From an uncultured Desulfovibrio sp. (GTDB lineage Bacteria > Desulfobacterota > Desulfovibrionia > Desulfovibrionales > Desulfovibrionaceae), in the NCBI GenBank assembly GCA_900555975.1, contig USNI01000015.1, positions 1-12,135 on the forward strand: DNA of 12,135 bases, in the 5' to 3' direction. Position 1 is the stretch's first letter, and each line of letters begins with the position of its first letter. Under the pieces are notes generated by a model that was not told the origin of the DNA, searched no databases, and worked only from the letters and a program-made list of their open reading frames with translations. Position numbers and translations under genes: made by a program. Positions 1-5,883 of the stretch are shown here, piece after piece.

Positions 1-40
1 CCTTGACCAGTTCTATAGCATGCTTGAGATAATCTTCCAC
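1..40 (-). CDS. First 13 codons of a minus-strand gene leaving the window
   Basis: A GTG codon at 40-38 follows a near-perfect Shine-Dalgarno (AAGGAGGT, minus strand, 46-53) at a spacing of 5 nt, and the frame stays open to the window edge. The visible residues are MEDYLKHAIELVK. A promoter lies directly upstream (73-101), so this is very probably a true gene start. The product cannot be assigned from 13 residues. The opening faintly resembles the start of MucR/Ros-type regulators as I remember them from sulfate reducers, but that is a weak impression and I assign no function. Confidence 0.55.
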   Translation of the reverse strand, partial: MEDYLKHAIELVK

Positions 41-72
41 AGGGGACCTCCTTATAAAAAAGTAATATATCC

Positions 73-101
73 TATGTAAACGCAATCTGAACTTCTGTCA
101 A
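73..101 (-). promoter_or_regulatory. Sigma70-type promoter for the gene at the left edge
   Basis: On the minus strand a perfect TTGACA (96-101) is separated by 17 bp from TACATA (73-78). This places the start of transcription roughly 25 nt before the GTG at position 40. The surroundings are AT-rich with a run of A/T at 108-118, which could act as an UP-like element. This is one of the best-matching promoters in the window. Confidence 0.6.
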
Positions 102-926
102 ATGCAGCAAAAAAAAAGAAAGACTTCCAAAATAAAAGAACTATGCGTCCGCCTTTCCTAGTGCCGCAATGAAATTCGAGCATACATAGCCTGATGCGTC
201 ATGAGGCTGTTTCTAAAAAAAAGAAAAGAAAAACGACAATCCCAGGATGATTCAGAAACCGGATGACATACAGGGATGAACGGAATCATGCAGTACCGCT
301 GCGAAAATGAAACAGTTGCCGGATGTCATCTTTCCATAGATACATGTTACCGGAAAAACTCTTTTCACCCGCCAGTGCATCAATGAACAATATAGGAAGG
401 CTATATTCAATAATAATATACTGTCACGCCATATCATGGAGCTGACAGGACTCGTCCTCTGCGCAGCCTGATCCTTTCACGAGAGTATTCCGCCGGCATC
501 CGTCCGTCGTTCCGTGGACGTTCCGCTCCCTGCTGACGGATGTTCTCCGAATCTGTTCCAGAAAGAATTTCAGCAGGTTGACGACAGGAATGAGGACCCA
601 TCGGCTGCGCCGGCGGTTCTTCTTGTGCGCGGCAAGGCCCCTTACCAGCCGCGACCTCACAGACGCATGTATGATCCGACACCTGCCTTTCTGCCGCCGC
701 GCCCCGTAAACGGACTTCCGGCCTGCGGTATGCTCAGCTGCTGTCAGAGTCCGTCCTCGGACAGTTGCCGCCCGACGTGCCCGGCTCTTTTGTCTTCTTC
801 CTGCCCGGCATATCGACATGGTCACGGCGTCAGAACCTCCGCCACCTTGCCCGGCAATTCAAAAGGAGTGCGCATGTCATGCTCATGACAATAAAGTTTC
901 GCTCCAGCCCAGGTCTTCTTTTAACC
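102..926. other. Long region without a recognisable gene
   Basis: Bases 102 to about 430 are AT-rich with A-tracts (around 109-118 and 216-232). From about 430 the composition switches to GC-rich. Open frames on both strands between 424 and 888 encode Arg/Pro/Ser/Cys-rich peptides of low plausibility, overlap each other, lack convincing ribosome binding sites and match no family I know. An 8-bp inverted repeat (GATGACAT at 262-269 and ATGTCATC at 323-330) is the only structure noted in the AT-rich half. The GC-rich half could be decayed coding sequence, but I cannot name an ancestor. Confidence 0.5.
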
Positions 927-963
927 AAAAGACCCGGCTTCTGCGTTCCAGAAACCGGGCCTT
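927..963 (-). terminator. Intrinsic terminator of the mop gene
   Basis: Read on the minus strand, GGCCCGG-T-TTCTG pairs with CAGAA-G-CCGGGTC around a short loop, and the stem is followed by TTTT (927-930). It lies about 35 nt after the stop codon of the mop gene at 999, as expected for its terminator. Confidence 0.75.
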
Positions 964-998
964 TGATCGTGATGCCGGAACGTTTTCCGGCGGAATGT

Positions 999-1427
999 TT
1001 ACTGCTTGGCAACGAGTATGACATGCGGCGCCTTGATGGCTGCCTGTACGCGCACGCCCTCGGCTATGCCTGCCTCATCGGCGCTGTCCACGGTGCACAC
1101 GGACGTGAGACGATCTCCGTTATCCAGCTCCACGGCGACGCTGGCCATGATTTCTCCCTTCTTCACCTGCTTCACCGTGCCGGGCAGCATGTTGCGGGAA
1201 GAAAAGACATAGCCCTCGGCTTCACGCACGAGAAGCACGTTCACGCCCTTCACCATGACCAGCACTTCACGACCGGGGCAAAGGCCCAGCGTTTCCGTAC
1301 TCTTGTCGGTGACAATGGCGGAAACCTTGAGACCGCCCTTGAGGTCGATGGAAATCTCGTCATTGACCGCACCCTTCTTTACGGCCGTCACCACACCATC
1401 CAGAATATTTCTCGTCGTAACCTTCAT
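999..1427 (-). CDS. Free-standing di-Mop molybdate-binding protein (two TOBE domains)
   Basis: The 142-residue protein is made of two tandem Mop/TOBE repeats of about 70 residues. Residues 1-70 begin TTRNILDGVVTAVKKGAVN and residues 73-142 begin FSSRNMLPGTVKQVKKGEI. The 'S/TRN-x-L-x-G-x-V' opening of each repeat is the hallmark of molbindins, small cytoplasmic proteins that bind molybdate or tungstate oxyanions as oligomers, and also of the C-terminal domains of ModE and ModC. No DNA-binding or ATPase domain is attached. The start is ATG 1427 because AGGAGT lies 8 nt before it; a longer reading from 1532 would run through the promoter. The gene appears monocistronic, with its own promoter-like boxes upstream and a terminator downstream. 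Likely role: molybdate storage or homeostasis for Mo/W enzymes. Confidence 0.88.
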   Translation of the reverse strand: MKVTTRNILDGVVTAVKKGAVNDEISIDLKGGLKVSAIVTDKSTETLGLCPGREVLVMVKGVNVLLVREAEGYVFSSRNMLPGTVKQVKKGEIMASVAVELDNGDRLTSVCTVDSADEAGIAEGVRVQAAIKAPHVILVAKQ

Positions 1428-1441
1428 ACGAAGCACTCCTT

Positions 1442-1486
1442 GCAACATTGTTGCCGACAAGCTAATCACGCAGCGACATATGTCAA
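1442..1486 (-). promoter_or_regulatory. Putative mop promoter with a 13-bp palindrome
   Basis: The minus strand carries a perfect TTGACA (1481-1486) and, 16 bp on, a weak -10 TAGCTT (1459-1464). Between this and the ribosome binding site lies the perfect palindrome GCAACA-A-TGTTGC (1442-1454), close to the expected transcription start. The palindrome could be an operator or a small 5'-UTR hairpin; it does not resemble the ModE consensus that I know. Confidence 0.45.
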
Positions 1487-1551
1487 TCCCCCCCGGCATT
1501 CCCGGCAGCACGTCCCTCGGCATGGACTGCATCGTTATCCACGAAAATCAT

Positions 1552-1812
1552 TTATTTTTTCAGAACTTCCTTCCAGACCATGATTTCAGAAAAAAGACAC
1601 CGGGATTGTGCAGCGTTTGTCGTCACCTCTTGGCGTAGAAGCTTCCGTCGTCCCTCCGTCACATCTTTCAGAAGCCCTGCATCCAGGATTTCAACGGAAG
1701 ATCTGGTGCCTTTTCCCATGATGCCCTCATCTCTGAGTCTGCGGATGATGCGCGTCAGCGTCGTTGTCCCAACCACAAGTCAGCCTTTCCACCGACAGTG
1801 CGCCTGCAGATC
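1552..1812 (-). pseudogene. Truncated, frameshifted Crp/Fnr-family regulator remnant
   Basis: From about 1777 to the TAA at 1552 the minus strand reads VVGTTTLTRIIRRLRDEGIM, then a short wing and SSVEILDAGLLKDVTEG. This is a good match to the winged helix-turn-helix at the C-terminus of Crp/Fnr proteins (recognition-helix pattern VGT-x-x-x-TLTRII-x-RL). The preceding residues expected for this domain, ALSVERLT, are present at 1812-1782 but in another frame, separated by a TGA (1782-1780) in the open frame. That is a frameshift of +1 or -2. The cyclic-nucleotide-binding-like sensory domain is missing altogether; a terminator sits where it should be. No ribosome binding site or credible start is seen. 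I infer a decayed gene rather than a working 74-residue protein. Confidence 0.55.
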
Positions 1813-1819
1813 CGGCCGG

Positions 1820-1867
1820 AAAAAAGAAGACGCCGCCTGCCTTTTTCTCAAGACAGACGGCGTCTTC
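1820..1867 (-). terminator. Strong intrinsic terminator
   Basis: On the minus strand GAAGACGCCG-T-CTG (1867-1854) pairs with CAG-G-CGGCGTCTTC (1839-1826), followed by six T (1825-1820). The ten-base outer stem is perfect. It is the first clear terminator downstream of the OsmC/RidA/AspDH gene group, 174 nt after the last stop codon, and it also insulates the Crp-like remnant from upstream transcription. Confidence 0.8.
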
Positions 1868-1884
1868 CGTCGATCCCATGCGGC

Positions 1885-2027
1885 GCCTGCCGGTTCACGG
1901 CAGGCACGCGGAAACATGCTCCCGCATTCCCCGGTACCATGTCCGCCGGCATTTCAAGAGTCCCGGCGACGCCTCGGGCTGCCGGCAGTTCCTGCCGGAC
2001 ACGGCTTTTTTCGGAAAAAGCGGCAGG
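1885..2027. repeat. Cluster of hairpins sharing a CTGCCGG/CCGGCAG core
   Basis: Three stem-loops lie in the 173 bp between the osmC-like stop codon (2041) and the terminator at 1867. First, GCCTGCCG pairs with CGGCAGGC around GTTCA (1885-1905, perfect 8 bp). Second, CCGGCAG pairs with CTGCCGG around TTC (1982-1998). Third, GCTTTTT pairs with AAAAAGC around TCGG (2004-2021), itself bracketed by CCTGCCG (1991-1997) and CGGCAGG (2021-2027), which can pair instead. The recurring core makes alternative foldings possible. No gene is visible here. It could be a structured 3'-UTR, a REP-like element or a small RNA. Confidence 0.5.
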
Positions 2028-2040
2028 AAAAACCGACGCA

Positions 2041-2463
2041 TCAGGCTCTTCGTACGCTATGGTGTACGGTGATTCCTTCGAAAAGCGAAGCCGTAATCAG
2101 ACAATGCTTCACAATTCTGGCGCAGTGCTCAAGCTTGGGCACATATTCGTCATCCACGTCCACGGTCACGTCCAGGCTGATTTCGGCCAGACGCGTGACG
2201 CCCTGTCCGTTCAGGCGCTTGTAGCCCGTGGCCGTGGCCTGGATCCGGTGGAAGGGCACGTCTCTGGCAAGAAGCGCGGCACGGATGCTGCCGCAGTAGC
2301 AGCTGAGGGCGGCGGAAAGAAGCAGAATGGATGAATTTCCGCCCCTGGCCTCCTCAGGATAACCGGAATAGTCCATGACGATGTTGCCCAGCACCGGCGA
2401 TCCGGTCAGAATGGTGTAGACGTCGCCTTCCTGAACATATTTGACCTGAATTTCCTGTGACAT
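2041..2463 (-). CDS. OsmC-family protein (first paralogue)
   Basis: A 140-residue OsmC/Ohr-fold protein. These cytoplasmic dimers use two cysteines at the dimer interface for thiol-dependent reduction of organic peroxides, or bind other reactive small molecules. Visible here: the GGNSSILLLSAALSCYC segment (residues 41-57), which ends in the first conserved Cys (C55, with an extra C57), and HCLITASLFEGITV (120-133) with the second (C121). The start is ATG 2463, preceded by AAGGAGG at good spacing; the longer reading from 2499 has no such signal. It is the last gene of the minus-strand group, 129 bp after the AspDH-like gene. The intervening sequence has a short GC-rich stem followed by a T-rich stretch, possibly a weak terminator. 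It is only distantly similar to the other OsmC-family protein at 4004-4414, so this is not a recent duplication. Confidence 0.8.
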   Translation of the reverse strand: MSQEIQVKYVQEGDVYTILTGSPVLGNIVMDYSGYPEEARGGNSSILLLSAALSCYCGSIRAALLARDVPFHRIQATATGYKRLNGQGVTRLAEISLDVTVDVDDEYVPKLEHCARIVKHCLITASLFEGITVHHSVRRA

Positions 2464-2592
2464 GACGCCTCCTTGATGAAAAACATCCGTTGAAAACATT
2501 GATCCGGAAGCCTTTCCGACCGGTCCGTCCGGTACGAGGAAAGACGTTTTTCTGCCCGTCCGAAAAGAAAATCCGCCCGGACACGGCCGGGA

Positions 2593-3411
2593 TCAGCCGG
2601 CAAACCTGAGCGGTTCGGCCAGCTGACGCAGCAGCGCGGGCACGGAGTACATGGCCAGAGCGGAACTGCGGGGATTTTCCGGAAGCGGTGCAGGCACCGT
2701 GGTCATGTCGAGCATGCATCGCCCCGCCCGGGCAACGATGTGATGTCTGGTACCCGGCGCCTGAGGATCCGCAATGAGACGCATCCGTGTTCTTTCCGGT
2801 CCCGGTCCTGCAAGGGCCAGTGCCACGGCAACATTGACATTGGCCGGAAAAAGACGGATCGCCTCCTCGGCGAAACCGTCGAAGAGAACACGCGCTTCCG
2901 GAGAAACCGGCTCGCCAGCATCCTCCGGCACGGGGGGCAGTCCGGAAATGTCGCTCAGACCGAGACTCACGGGTTTCTTGATCGTCGTGAGGGAAAGGCT
3001 CTCCAGGCCCATTTCCCGCAAGGTGCGGATACCGTCCAGGCCCGCGACGGCGCCCGAAGGCACATGCACAAGAGAATCTCCCGCCATGACTTCCCCGAGC
3101 AGGGACTCGTCCAGCACAAAGCCGCCCACGCTCAGGCATATGATTTCCCTGTGCGCCGCCATGGCGGCCCGGACGATGGCGGGCATGGCGGAAGCGCTGG
3201 CAGTCTCGACGACAAGATCGCATTCGCTGATGAGTTCTTCCATGGAACGCGCCGGAACGCCCAGTTCCTGTCCGAGTTTTTCCGCATGCGCCCGCGTACG
3301 GGAAGCCACAGCGGACAGTTCGTACAGCTGCTGCATATTGTCTCGGATATGGATGGCGAGCAGCCGTCCTATGGTGCCACAGCCGATGATGCCGATGCGT
3401 TTGCGTTCCAT
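2593..3411 (-). CDS. L-aspartate dehydrogenase family oxidoreductase
   Basis: A 272-residue protein with an N-terminal Rossmann fold (GIIGCGTIGR, residues 7-16) and the C-terminal signature of the aspartate dehydrogenase (NadX/DUF108) family: NVNVAVALALAG (191-202), IADP (213-216), TRHH (221-224) and a closing NPRSSALAMYSV (246-257). Characterised members interconvert L-aspartate and iminosuccinate/oxaloacetate plus ammonia with NAD(P), and some feed iminosuccinate to NAD synthesis. No nadA or nadC lies nearby; the neighbours are RidA and OsmC genes, so a catabolic or imine-reducing role is more likely here. I chose ATG 3411 over ATG 3420 because AGGA directly abuts 3420 but stands 9 nt before 3411. 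A terminator ends only 19 nt upstream of 3411, so expression probably needs read-through. Exact substrate unproven. Confidence 0.82.
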   Translation of the reverse strand: MERKRIGIIGCGTIGRLLAIHIRDNMQQLYELSAVASRTRAHAEKLGQELGVPARSMEELISECDLVVETASASAMPAIVRAAMAAHREIICLSVGGFVLDESLLGEVMAGDSLVHVPSGAVAGLDGIRTLREMGLESLSLTTIKKPVSLGLSDISGLPPVPEDAGEPVSPEARVLFDGFAEEAIRLFPANVNVAVALALAGPGPERTRMRLIADPQAPGTRHHIVARAGRCMLDMTTVPAPLPENPRSSALAMYSVPALLRQLAEPLRFAG

Positions 3412-3430
3412 ATGTCTCATTCCTGCAATG

Positions 3431-3470
3431 AAAATAAAAAGAAAGGCCGCGTTCCCGAAGGAACGCGGCC
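3431..3470 (-). terminator. UUCG-capped intrinsic terminator between ridA and the AspDH-like gene
   Basis: On the minus strand GGCCGCGTTCC and GGAACGCGGCC form a perfect 11-bp stem (3470-3445) capped by TTCG, the very stable UUCG tetraloop in RNA. A T-rich tract follows (3444-3431). It lies 134 nt after the ridA stop and 19 nt before the start codon of the next co-directional gene. Confidence 0.88.
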
Positions 3471-3604
3471 GGAGAGGTCTGCGCTCCCGGACGTGTCTGC
3501 CGAAGGACCCCCGTCGGCATTCGTCCCGGTCCGGGTCACGTTTGCGGACGGCGCGGGACGCCCCCTGTGTCTGAAAAGGATGCCGGAGCGATGGCCCAGA
3601 GGGG

Positions 3605-3982
3605 CTACAGTACGGCTACGGCTTCAACTTCCACCTTCGCGCCCTTGGGAAGCGCGGCAACGGCCACGCAGGAGCGGGCAGGAGCGTCGGAAGAGAACGT
3701 CTCGGCGTATACGCTGTTGACGGCCTGAAAATCGGCCATGTCCGTCAGAAACACCGTCGTCTTCACCACATTCTCAGCCGTGGCGCCGGCAGCGGCAAGC
3801 ACGGCCTTCATGTTCTGAAGCGCTCTTGCGGTCTGCTCCCTGACGTCATCGGAGACCAGTTCTCCGGTAGCCGGATTCATGCCGATCTGGCCGGACAGAT
3901 AAAGAACGTTGCCGGCCTTGATGGCCTGGGAATACGGGCCGATGGCCGCGGGAGCGTCAGCAGAAAAAACAACGCTTTTCAT
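3605..3982 (-). CDS. ridA: RidA family enamine/imine deaminase
   Basis: A 125-residue YjgF/YER057c/UK114 protein of full family length. RidA trimers hydrolyse reactive 2-aminoacrylate and other enamines/imines released by PLP enzymes to the keto acid and ammonia, protecting other PLP enzymes. Hallmarks: GPYSQAI (15-21, containing the active-site Tyr17), LSGQIG (29-34), and PARSCVAVAALPKGAKVEVEA (101-121) with the catalytic Arg103, Cys105 and the conserved Glu118 at the spacing of archetypal RidA. The start is ATG 3982 with GAGG 7 nt upstream. It follows the OsmC-family gene by 21 bp and is surely co-transcribed with it. The PLP enzyme across the divergent region (6052-7296) under the same type of operator is the obvious candidate source of its substrate; that link is inferred. 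Confidence 0.93.
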   Translation of the reverse strand: MKSVVFSADAPAAIGPYSQAIKAGNVLYLSGQIGMNPATGELVSDDVREQTARALQNMKAVLAAAGATAENVVKTTVFLTDMADFQAVNSVYAETFSSDAPARSCVAVAALPKGAKVEVEAVAVL

Positions 3983-4003
3983 GAGATTACCTCTGCAGTG
4001 AGA

Positions 4004-4414
4004 TTACTTTTTCCAGTTGAACGTGAATACCTGCTCCACATCGGGATGCAGGCTCAGATGCACGGGACAGGTATGGGCGCAGTTCTCGATGGCGGCCTTC
4101 TGACGGGGGAGATATTCCCGGTCGGGCATATCGAAGGTGATTTCAATCTTGCCTATGCGGCGGGGATTGGCGCTCATGGTCTTGGTGATTTCGATGGAGG
4201 TTCCGGTCACGTCGATATCGTGCGTCTTTGCATAGATGCCGATAATGGTCATGCAGCACGAAGCCAGTGCGGTCGAGCACAGATCCGTCGGAGAAAAGGC
4301 TTCGCCCTTGCCGTTGTTGTCCACCGGAGCATCGGTGACAATCTTCGTTCCGCTCGCGATATGGGTGCATTCCACGCGCAGATCGCCAAGGTACACAGCT
4401 TTCATGTTTGCCAT
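4004..4414 (-). CDS. OsmC-family protein (second paralogue, YhfA-like)
   Basis: A 136-residue OsmC-fold protein. FSPTDLCSTALASCCMTI (40-57) holds the first redox-type Cys (C53 or C54) in the usual 'P-x-D-L-x-x-x-AL-x-x-C' context, and CPVHLSLHPDV (116-126) holds the second, giving the two-cysteine arrangement of thiol-dependent peroxidases and related proteins. Its 'CPVH-x-SL' ending resembles the YhfA-like branch rather than Ohr. I chose ATG 4414 because AAGGAG abuts ATG 4423 but lies 9 nt before 4414. It is the first gene of the operon with ridA (21-bp gap), and its upstream region carries the composite GTCGAC operator at 4477-4500. Substrate unknown: organic hydroperoxides are the family precedent, while the operon suggests a reactive metabolite. 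Confidence 0.83.
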   Translation of the reverse strand: MANMKAVYLGDLRVECTHIASGTKIVTDAPVDNNGKGEAFSPTDLCSTALASCCMTIIGIYAKTHDIDVTGTSIEITKTMSANPRRIGKIEITFDMPDREYLPRQKAAIENCAHTCPVHLSLHPDVEQVFTFNWKK

Positions 4415-4453
4415 ACCATCCATCTCCTTGTTGATATGTAGATTTCTTTTTTC

Positions 4454-4483
4454 AGGCTAACGCGAATCCGTTCATTTAGTCAA
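4454..4483 (-). promoter_or_regulatory. Possible promoter of the OsmC-RidA operon
   Basis: On the minus strand TTGACT (4478-4483) lies 18 bp before a weak TAGCCT (4454-4459). The -35 box falls inside the second dyad of the operator described at 4477-4500, so a bound repressor would cover it. The -10 match is poor, hence the low confidence. Confidence 0.35.
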
Positions 4484-4500
4484 CAGTTTACTGTCGACAA
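4477..4500 (-). promoter_or_regulatory. Composite GntR-type operator before the OsmC-RidA operon
   Basis: Read in the direction of transcription, TTGTCGACAG (4500-4491) is followed after four bases (TAAA) by CTGTTGACTA (4486-4477). Both fit the T-N-GT-N2-AC-N-A half-site symmetry typical of FadR-subfamily GntR proteins, and their centres are 14 bp apart. The same arrangement occurs before the PLP-enzyme gene at 5927-5950. The GntR gene starts next door. An additional 7-bp inverted repeat, GTTTACT/AGTAAAC (4486-4492 and 4502-4508), is superposed on the first dyad. Confidence 0.65.
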
Positions 4501-4524
4501 AAGTAAACGTGCACACATTTCCTC

Positions 4525-4563
4525 AAAAAATCCACGGAGGTCGGGAAGACATGCCCCGTCCGT
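4525..4563 (-). terminator. Likely terminator of the GntR gene
   Basis: On the minus strand ACGGA-CGGG pairs with CCCG-ACC-TCCGT (a three-base bulge), followed by GGATTTTTT (T run at 4530-4525). It begins 14 nt after the stop codon of the regulator gene and ends just before the operator of the next operon, so the downstream genes likely rely on their own promoter. Confidence 0.6.
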
Positions 4564-4576
4564 CCCCGTGTCGCGC

Positions 4577-5278
4577 CTACTCCGCGAAGCGCACCTTCTT
4601 CGGTCCGGCATGCCGGGGTTCCGGCACTTCGCAATGCTGCGCAAGACGCTCTGCAGATTCGGCATAGTGCTCCCGGACGGTTTTTTCAATGCGGCCGCGG
4701 TCGCCGGAACACAACGCGTCATAAATCCGGCTGTGCCGGTCGTACAGCTCTTCCGGGGTATAGAGCGTACGCCACTGCTGATACATGAGAAACTTGGAAA
4801 TCACGCGGCTGGAACGGCTGGCAAGCGTGCGAAGCAGAGGATTGTCCGAGAGGGAAAGGATGGTTTCATGAAACTGACTGCCCAGAGAGGCCTGCTCCTC
4901 GGAAACCACCGTCTCCTTTCTTGCCGCACGCATACGATCAAGAAGGGATATCAGTGTGTCGCGCACATCGGCGGGGAGACCTCCGACCGCGTTGGCCGCG
5001 GCCGTGCCCTCAAGCAGCCCGCTCAATTCATAGCTGTTGCGGATGCCGTCGGGCGTGAGTATGGTCACGCATTTGCCGCGCTTTGGATGCGTCATGAGCA
5101 ATCCTTCCGCCTCAAGCTGATAAAGAGCCTCTCGGACCGGCGCACGACTGATGCCGCATTCCTCGGCAAGACCGGCTTCCCCCACGCAGTCCCCTCCCTT
5201 CAGCTTCCCATTTCGAATACGCTGTCTGATGAGATGGGCGACCTGCTCACGATATGTCTGCTTGCTGAACTGCTGCAT
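4577..5278 (-). CDS. GntR-family transcriptional regulator with FCD (FadR-type) sensor domain
   Basis: A 233-residue regulator. Residues 9-70 form the winged helix-turn-helix; 'GLAEECGISRAPVREAL-x-x-L' (36-55) is a textbook GntR recognition helix. Residues about 75-215 form the all-helical FCD ligand domain with FHETI (H137), YDRHSRI (H182) and REHYAES (H204) at the positions of the three metal-ligating His of many FCD proteins. The Asp usually four residues before the first His (D-x-x-F-H) is Gly133 here, so metal use is uncertain. FCD regulators commonly sense small carboxylates or amino-acid-like acids. The start is ATG 5278 with GGAGG upstream; the longer TTG reading (5302) is less likely. 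It is probably the repressor acting on the GTCGAC dyads on both sides. It lies 55 bp after ybaK and could share its transcript. Confidence 0.88.
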   Translation of the reverse strand: MQQFSKQTYREQVAHLIRQRIRNGKLKGGDCVGEAGLAEECGISRAPVREALYQLEAEGLLMTHPKRGKCVTILTPDGIRNSYELSGLLEGTAAANAVGGLPADVRDTLISLLDRMRAARKETVVSEEQASLGSQFHETILSLSDNPLLRTLASRSSRVISKFLMYQQWRTLYTPEELYDRHSRIYDALCSGDRGRIEKTVREHYAESAERLAQHCEVPEPRHAGPKKVRFAE

Positions 5279-5307
5279 ACGTCCTCCGTTATAATGGAAC
5301 AAGGAAC

Positions 5308-5337
5308 GCTATAGGATATCCACGGTACTGCCGTCAA
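5308..5337 (-). promoter_or_regulatory. Possible promoter of the GntR gene
   Basis: On the minus strand TTGACG (5332-5337) is followed after 18 bp by TATAGC (5308-5313). The -35 box overlaps the ybaK stop region. No GTCGAC dyad lies here, so direct autoregulation through that motif is not evident. Confidence 0.35.
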
Positions 5338-5840
5338 ATGTCATGTTTCGCCGTGCTCACCAAATTTCCGATCACCGGCGAAACAATGCGGAAGGCCTGC
5401 GGAGACACCGCGGCAATGACACCGCGTCGGCCTGCGTTGACGAAAAGCTCCGGCAACTGCATGAGCGTCTCCTGCATGAACACGGGCAGCGGCGTCTTCA
5501 GACCGAACGGGCATATGCCGCCAGGCTGAAATCCGGTCAGTTCCAGCGCCGTTTCCGGCGACGAAGGAACGAGACGGCGTATCCCGGACAAGCGTTCCAG
5601 CCTGTGCATGGACACCCGCTGATCCCCGTGCATGAGCACCATGACGGCACGCAGTTCATCTCCGCTTTTTCCGTTGTCGAAGACCAGACTCTTGACGACG
5701 GCGTGTTCATCAATCCCCAGTTTGCGGGCCGCATCGCGGGTACCTCCACGTTCGACATAATCGTAATCAAGACGTCGCGCGGCAATCCCCGCCTCAGCCA
5801 GCACCTGCAGCGCAGCAGGCAGCATTTCCTCTCTTTTCAT
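5334..5840 (-). CDS. ybaK: YbaK/EbsC family aminoacyl-tRNA deacylase
   Basis: A 168-residue editing-domain protein. Family members (YbaK, ProXp-type) hydrolyse mischarged tRNAs in trans, classically Cys-tRNA(Pro) or Ala-tRNA(Pro), and some clear tRNAs carrying non-protein amino acids. Hallmarks: the conserved lysine in AVVKSLVF (K50 within 47-54), GGICPFGLKTPLPVF (107-121) matching the family GGI-S-P-x-G loop, and NAGRRG (135-140). The length is normal. The start is ATG 5840, preceded by AGGGGG at about 9 nt; ATG 5825 is a weaker alternative. The start region, including this ribosome binding site, is duplicated immediately upstream. It is divergent from the PLP-enzyme gene and co-directional with gntR. 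Its presence in an amino-acid-handling locus may point to editing of an analogue, which is inference. Confidence 0.87.
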   Translation of the reverse strand: MKREEMLPAALQVLAEAGIAARRLDYDYVERGGTRDAARKLGIDEHAVVKSLVFDNGKSGDELRAVMVLMHGDQRVSMHRLERLSGIRRLVPSSPETALELTGFQPGGICPFGLKTPLPVFMQETLMQLPELFVNAGRRGVIAAVSPQAFRIVSPVIGNLVSTAKHDI

Positions 5841-5883
5841 GGATGAGACCCCCTACAGCAGGCAGCATTTCCTCTCTTTTCAT
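5794..5883 (-). other. Upstream ORF created by the duplicated ybaK start
   Basis: The upstream copy of the 42-bp repeat supplies a second ATG (5883) with the same ribosome binding context as the ybaK start. Because the repeat period is 43 bp, this ATG is out of frame with ybaK. It opens a 29-codon frame (MKREEMLPAV, then GGLIHEKRGN) that reads past the ybaK start and ends with TGA at 5794. If transcribed, ribosomes starting here would bypass the ybaK start. No sign of a functional peptide; it is a by-product of the duplication that may lower or tune ybaK translation. Confidence 0.4.

Noticed and set aside
424..888. Overlapping open frames on both strands of 60-130 codons
   Set aside because: They lack ribosome binding sites, are rich in Arg, Pro, Ser and Cys as expected from shadow frames in GC-rich DNA, and resemble no family I know.
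2464..2592. A terminator between the AspDH-like and first OsmC-family genes
   Set aside because: Only a 5-bp CCCGG/CCGGG stem with an interrupted T tract is seen; too weak to list as a terminator.
2740..3720. Long plus-strand open frames opposite the AspDH-like and ridA genes
   Set aside because: They are antisense to well-supported genes and show no domain signature; GC-rich codon bias on the true strand explains their openness.
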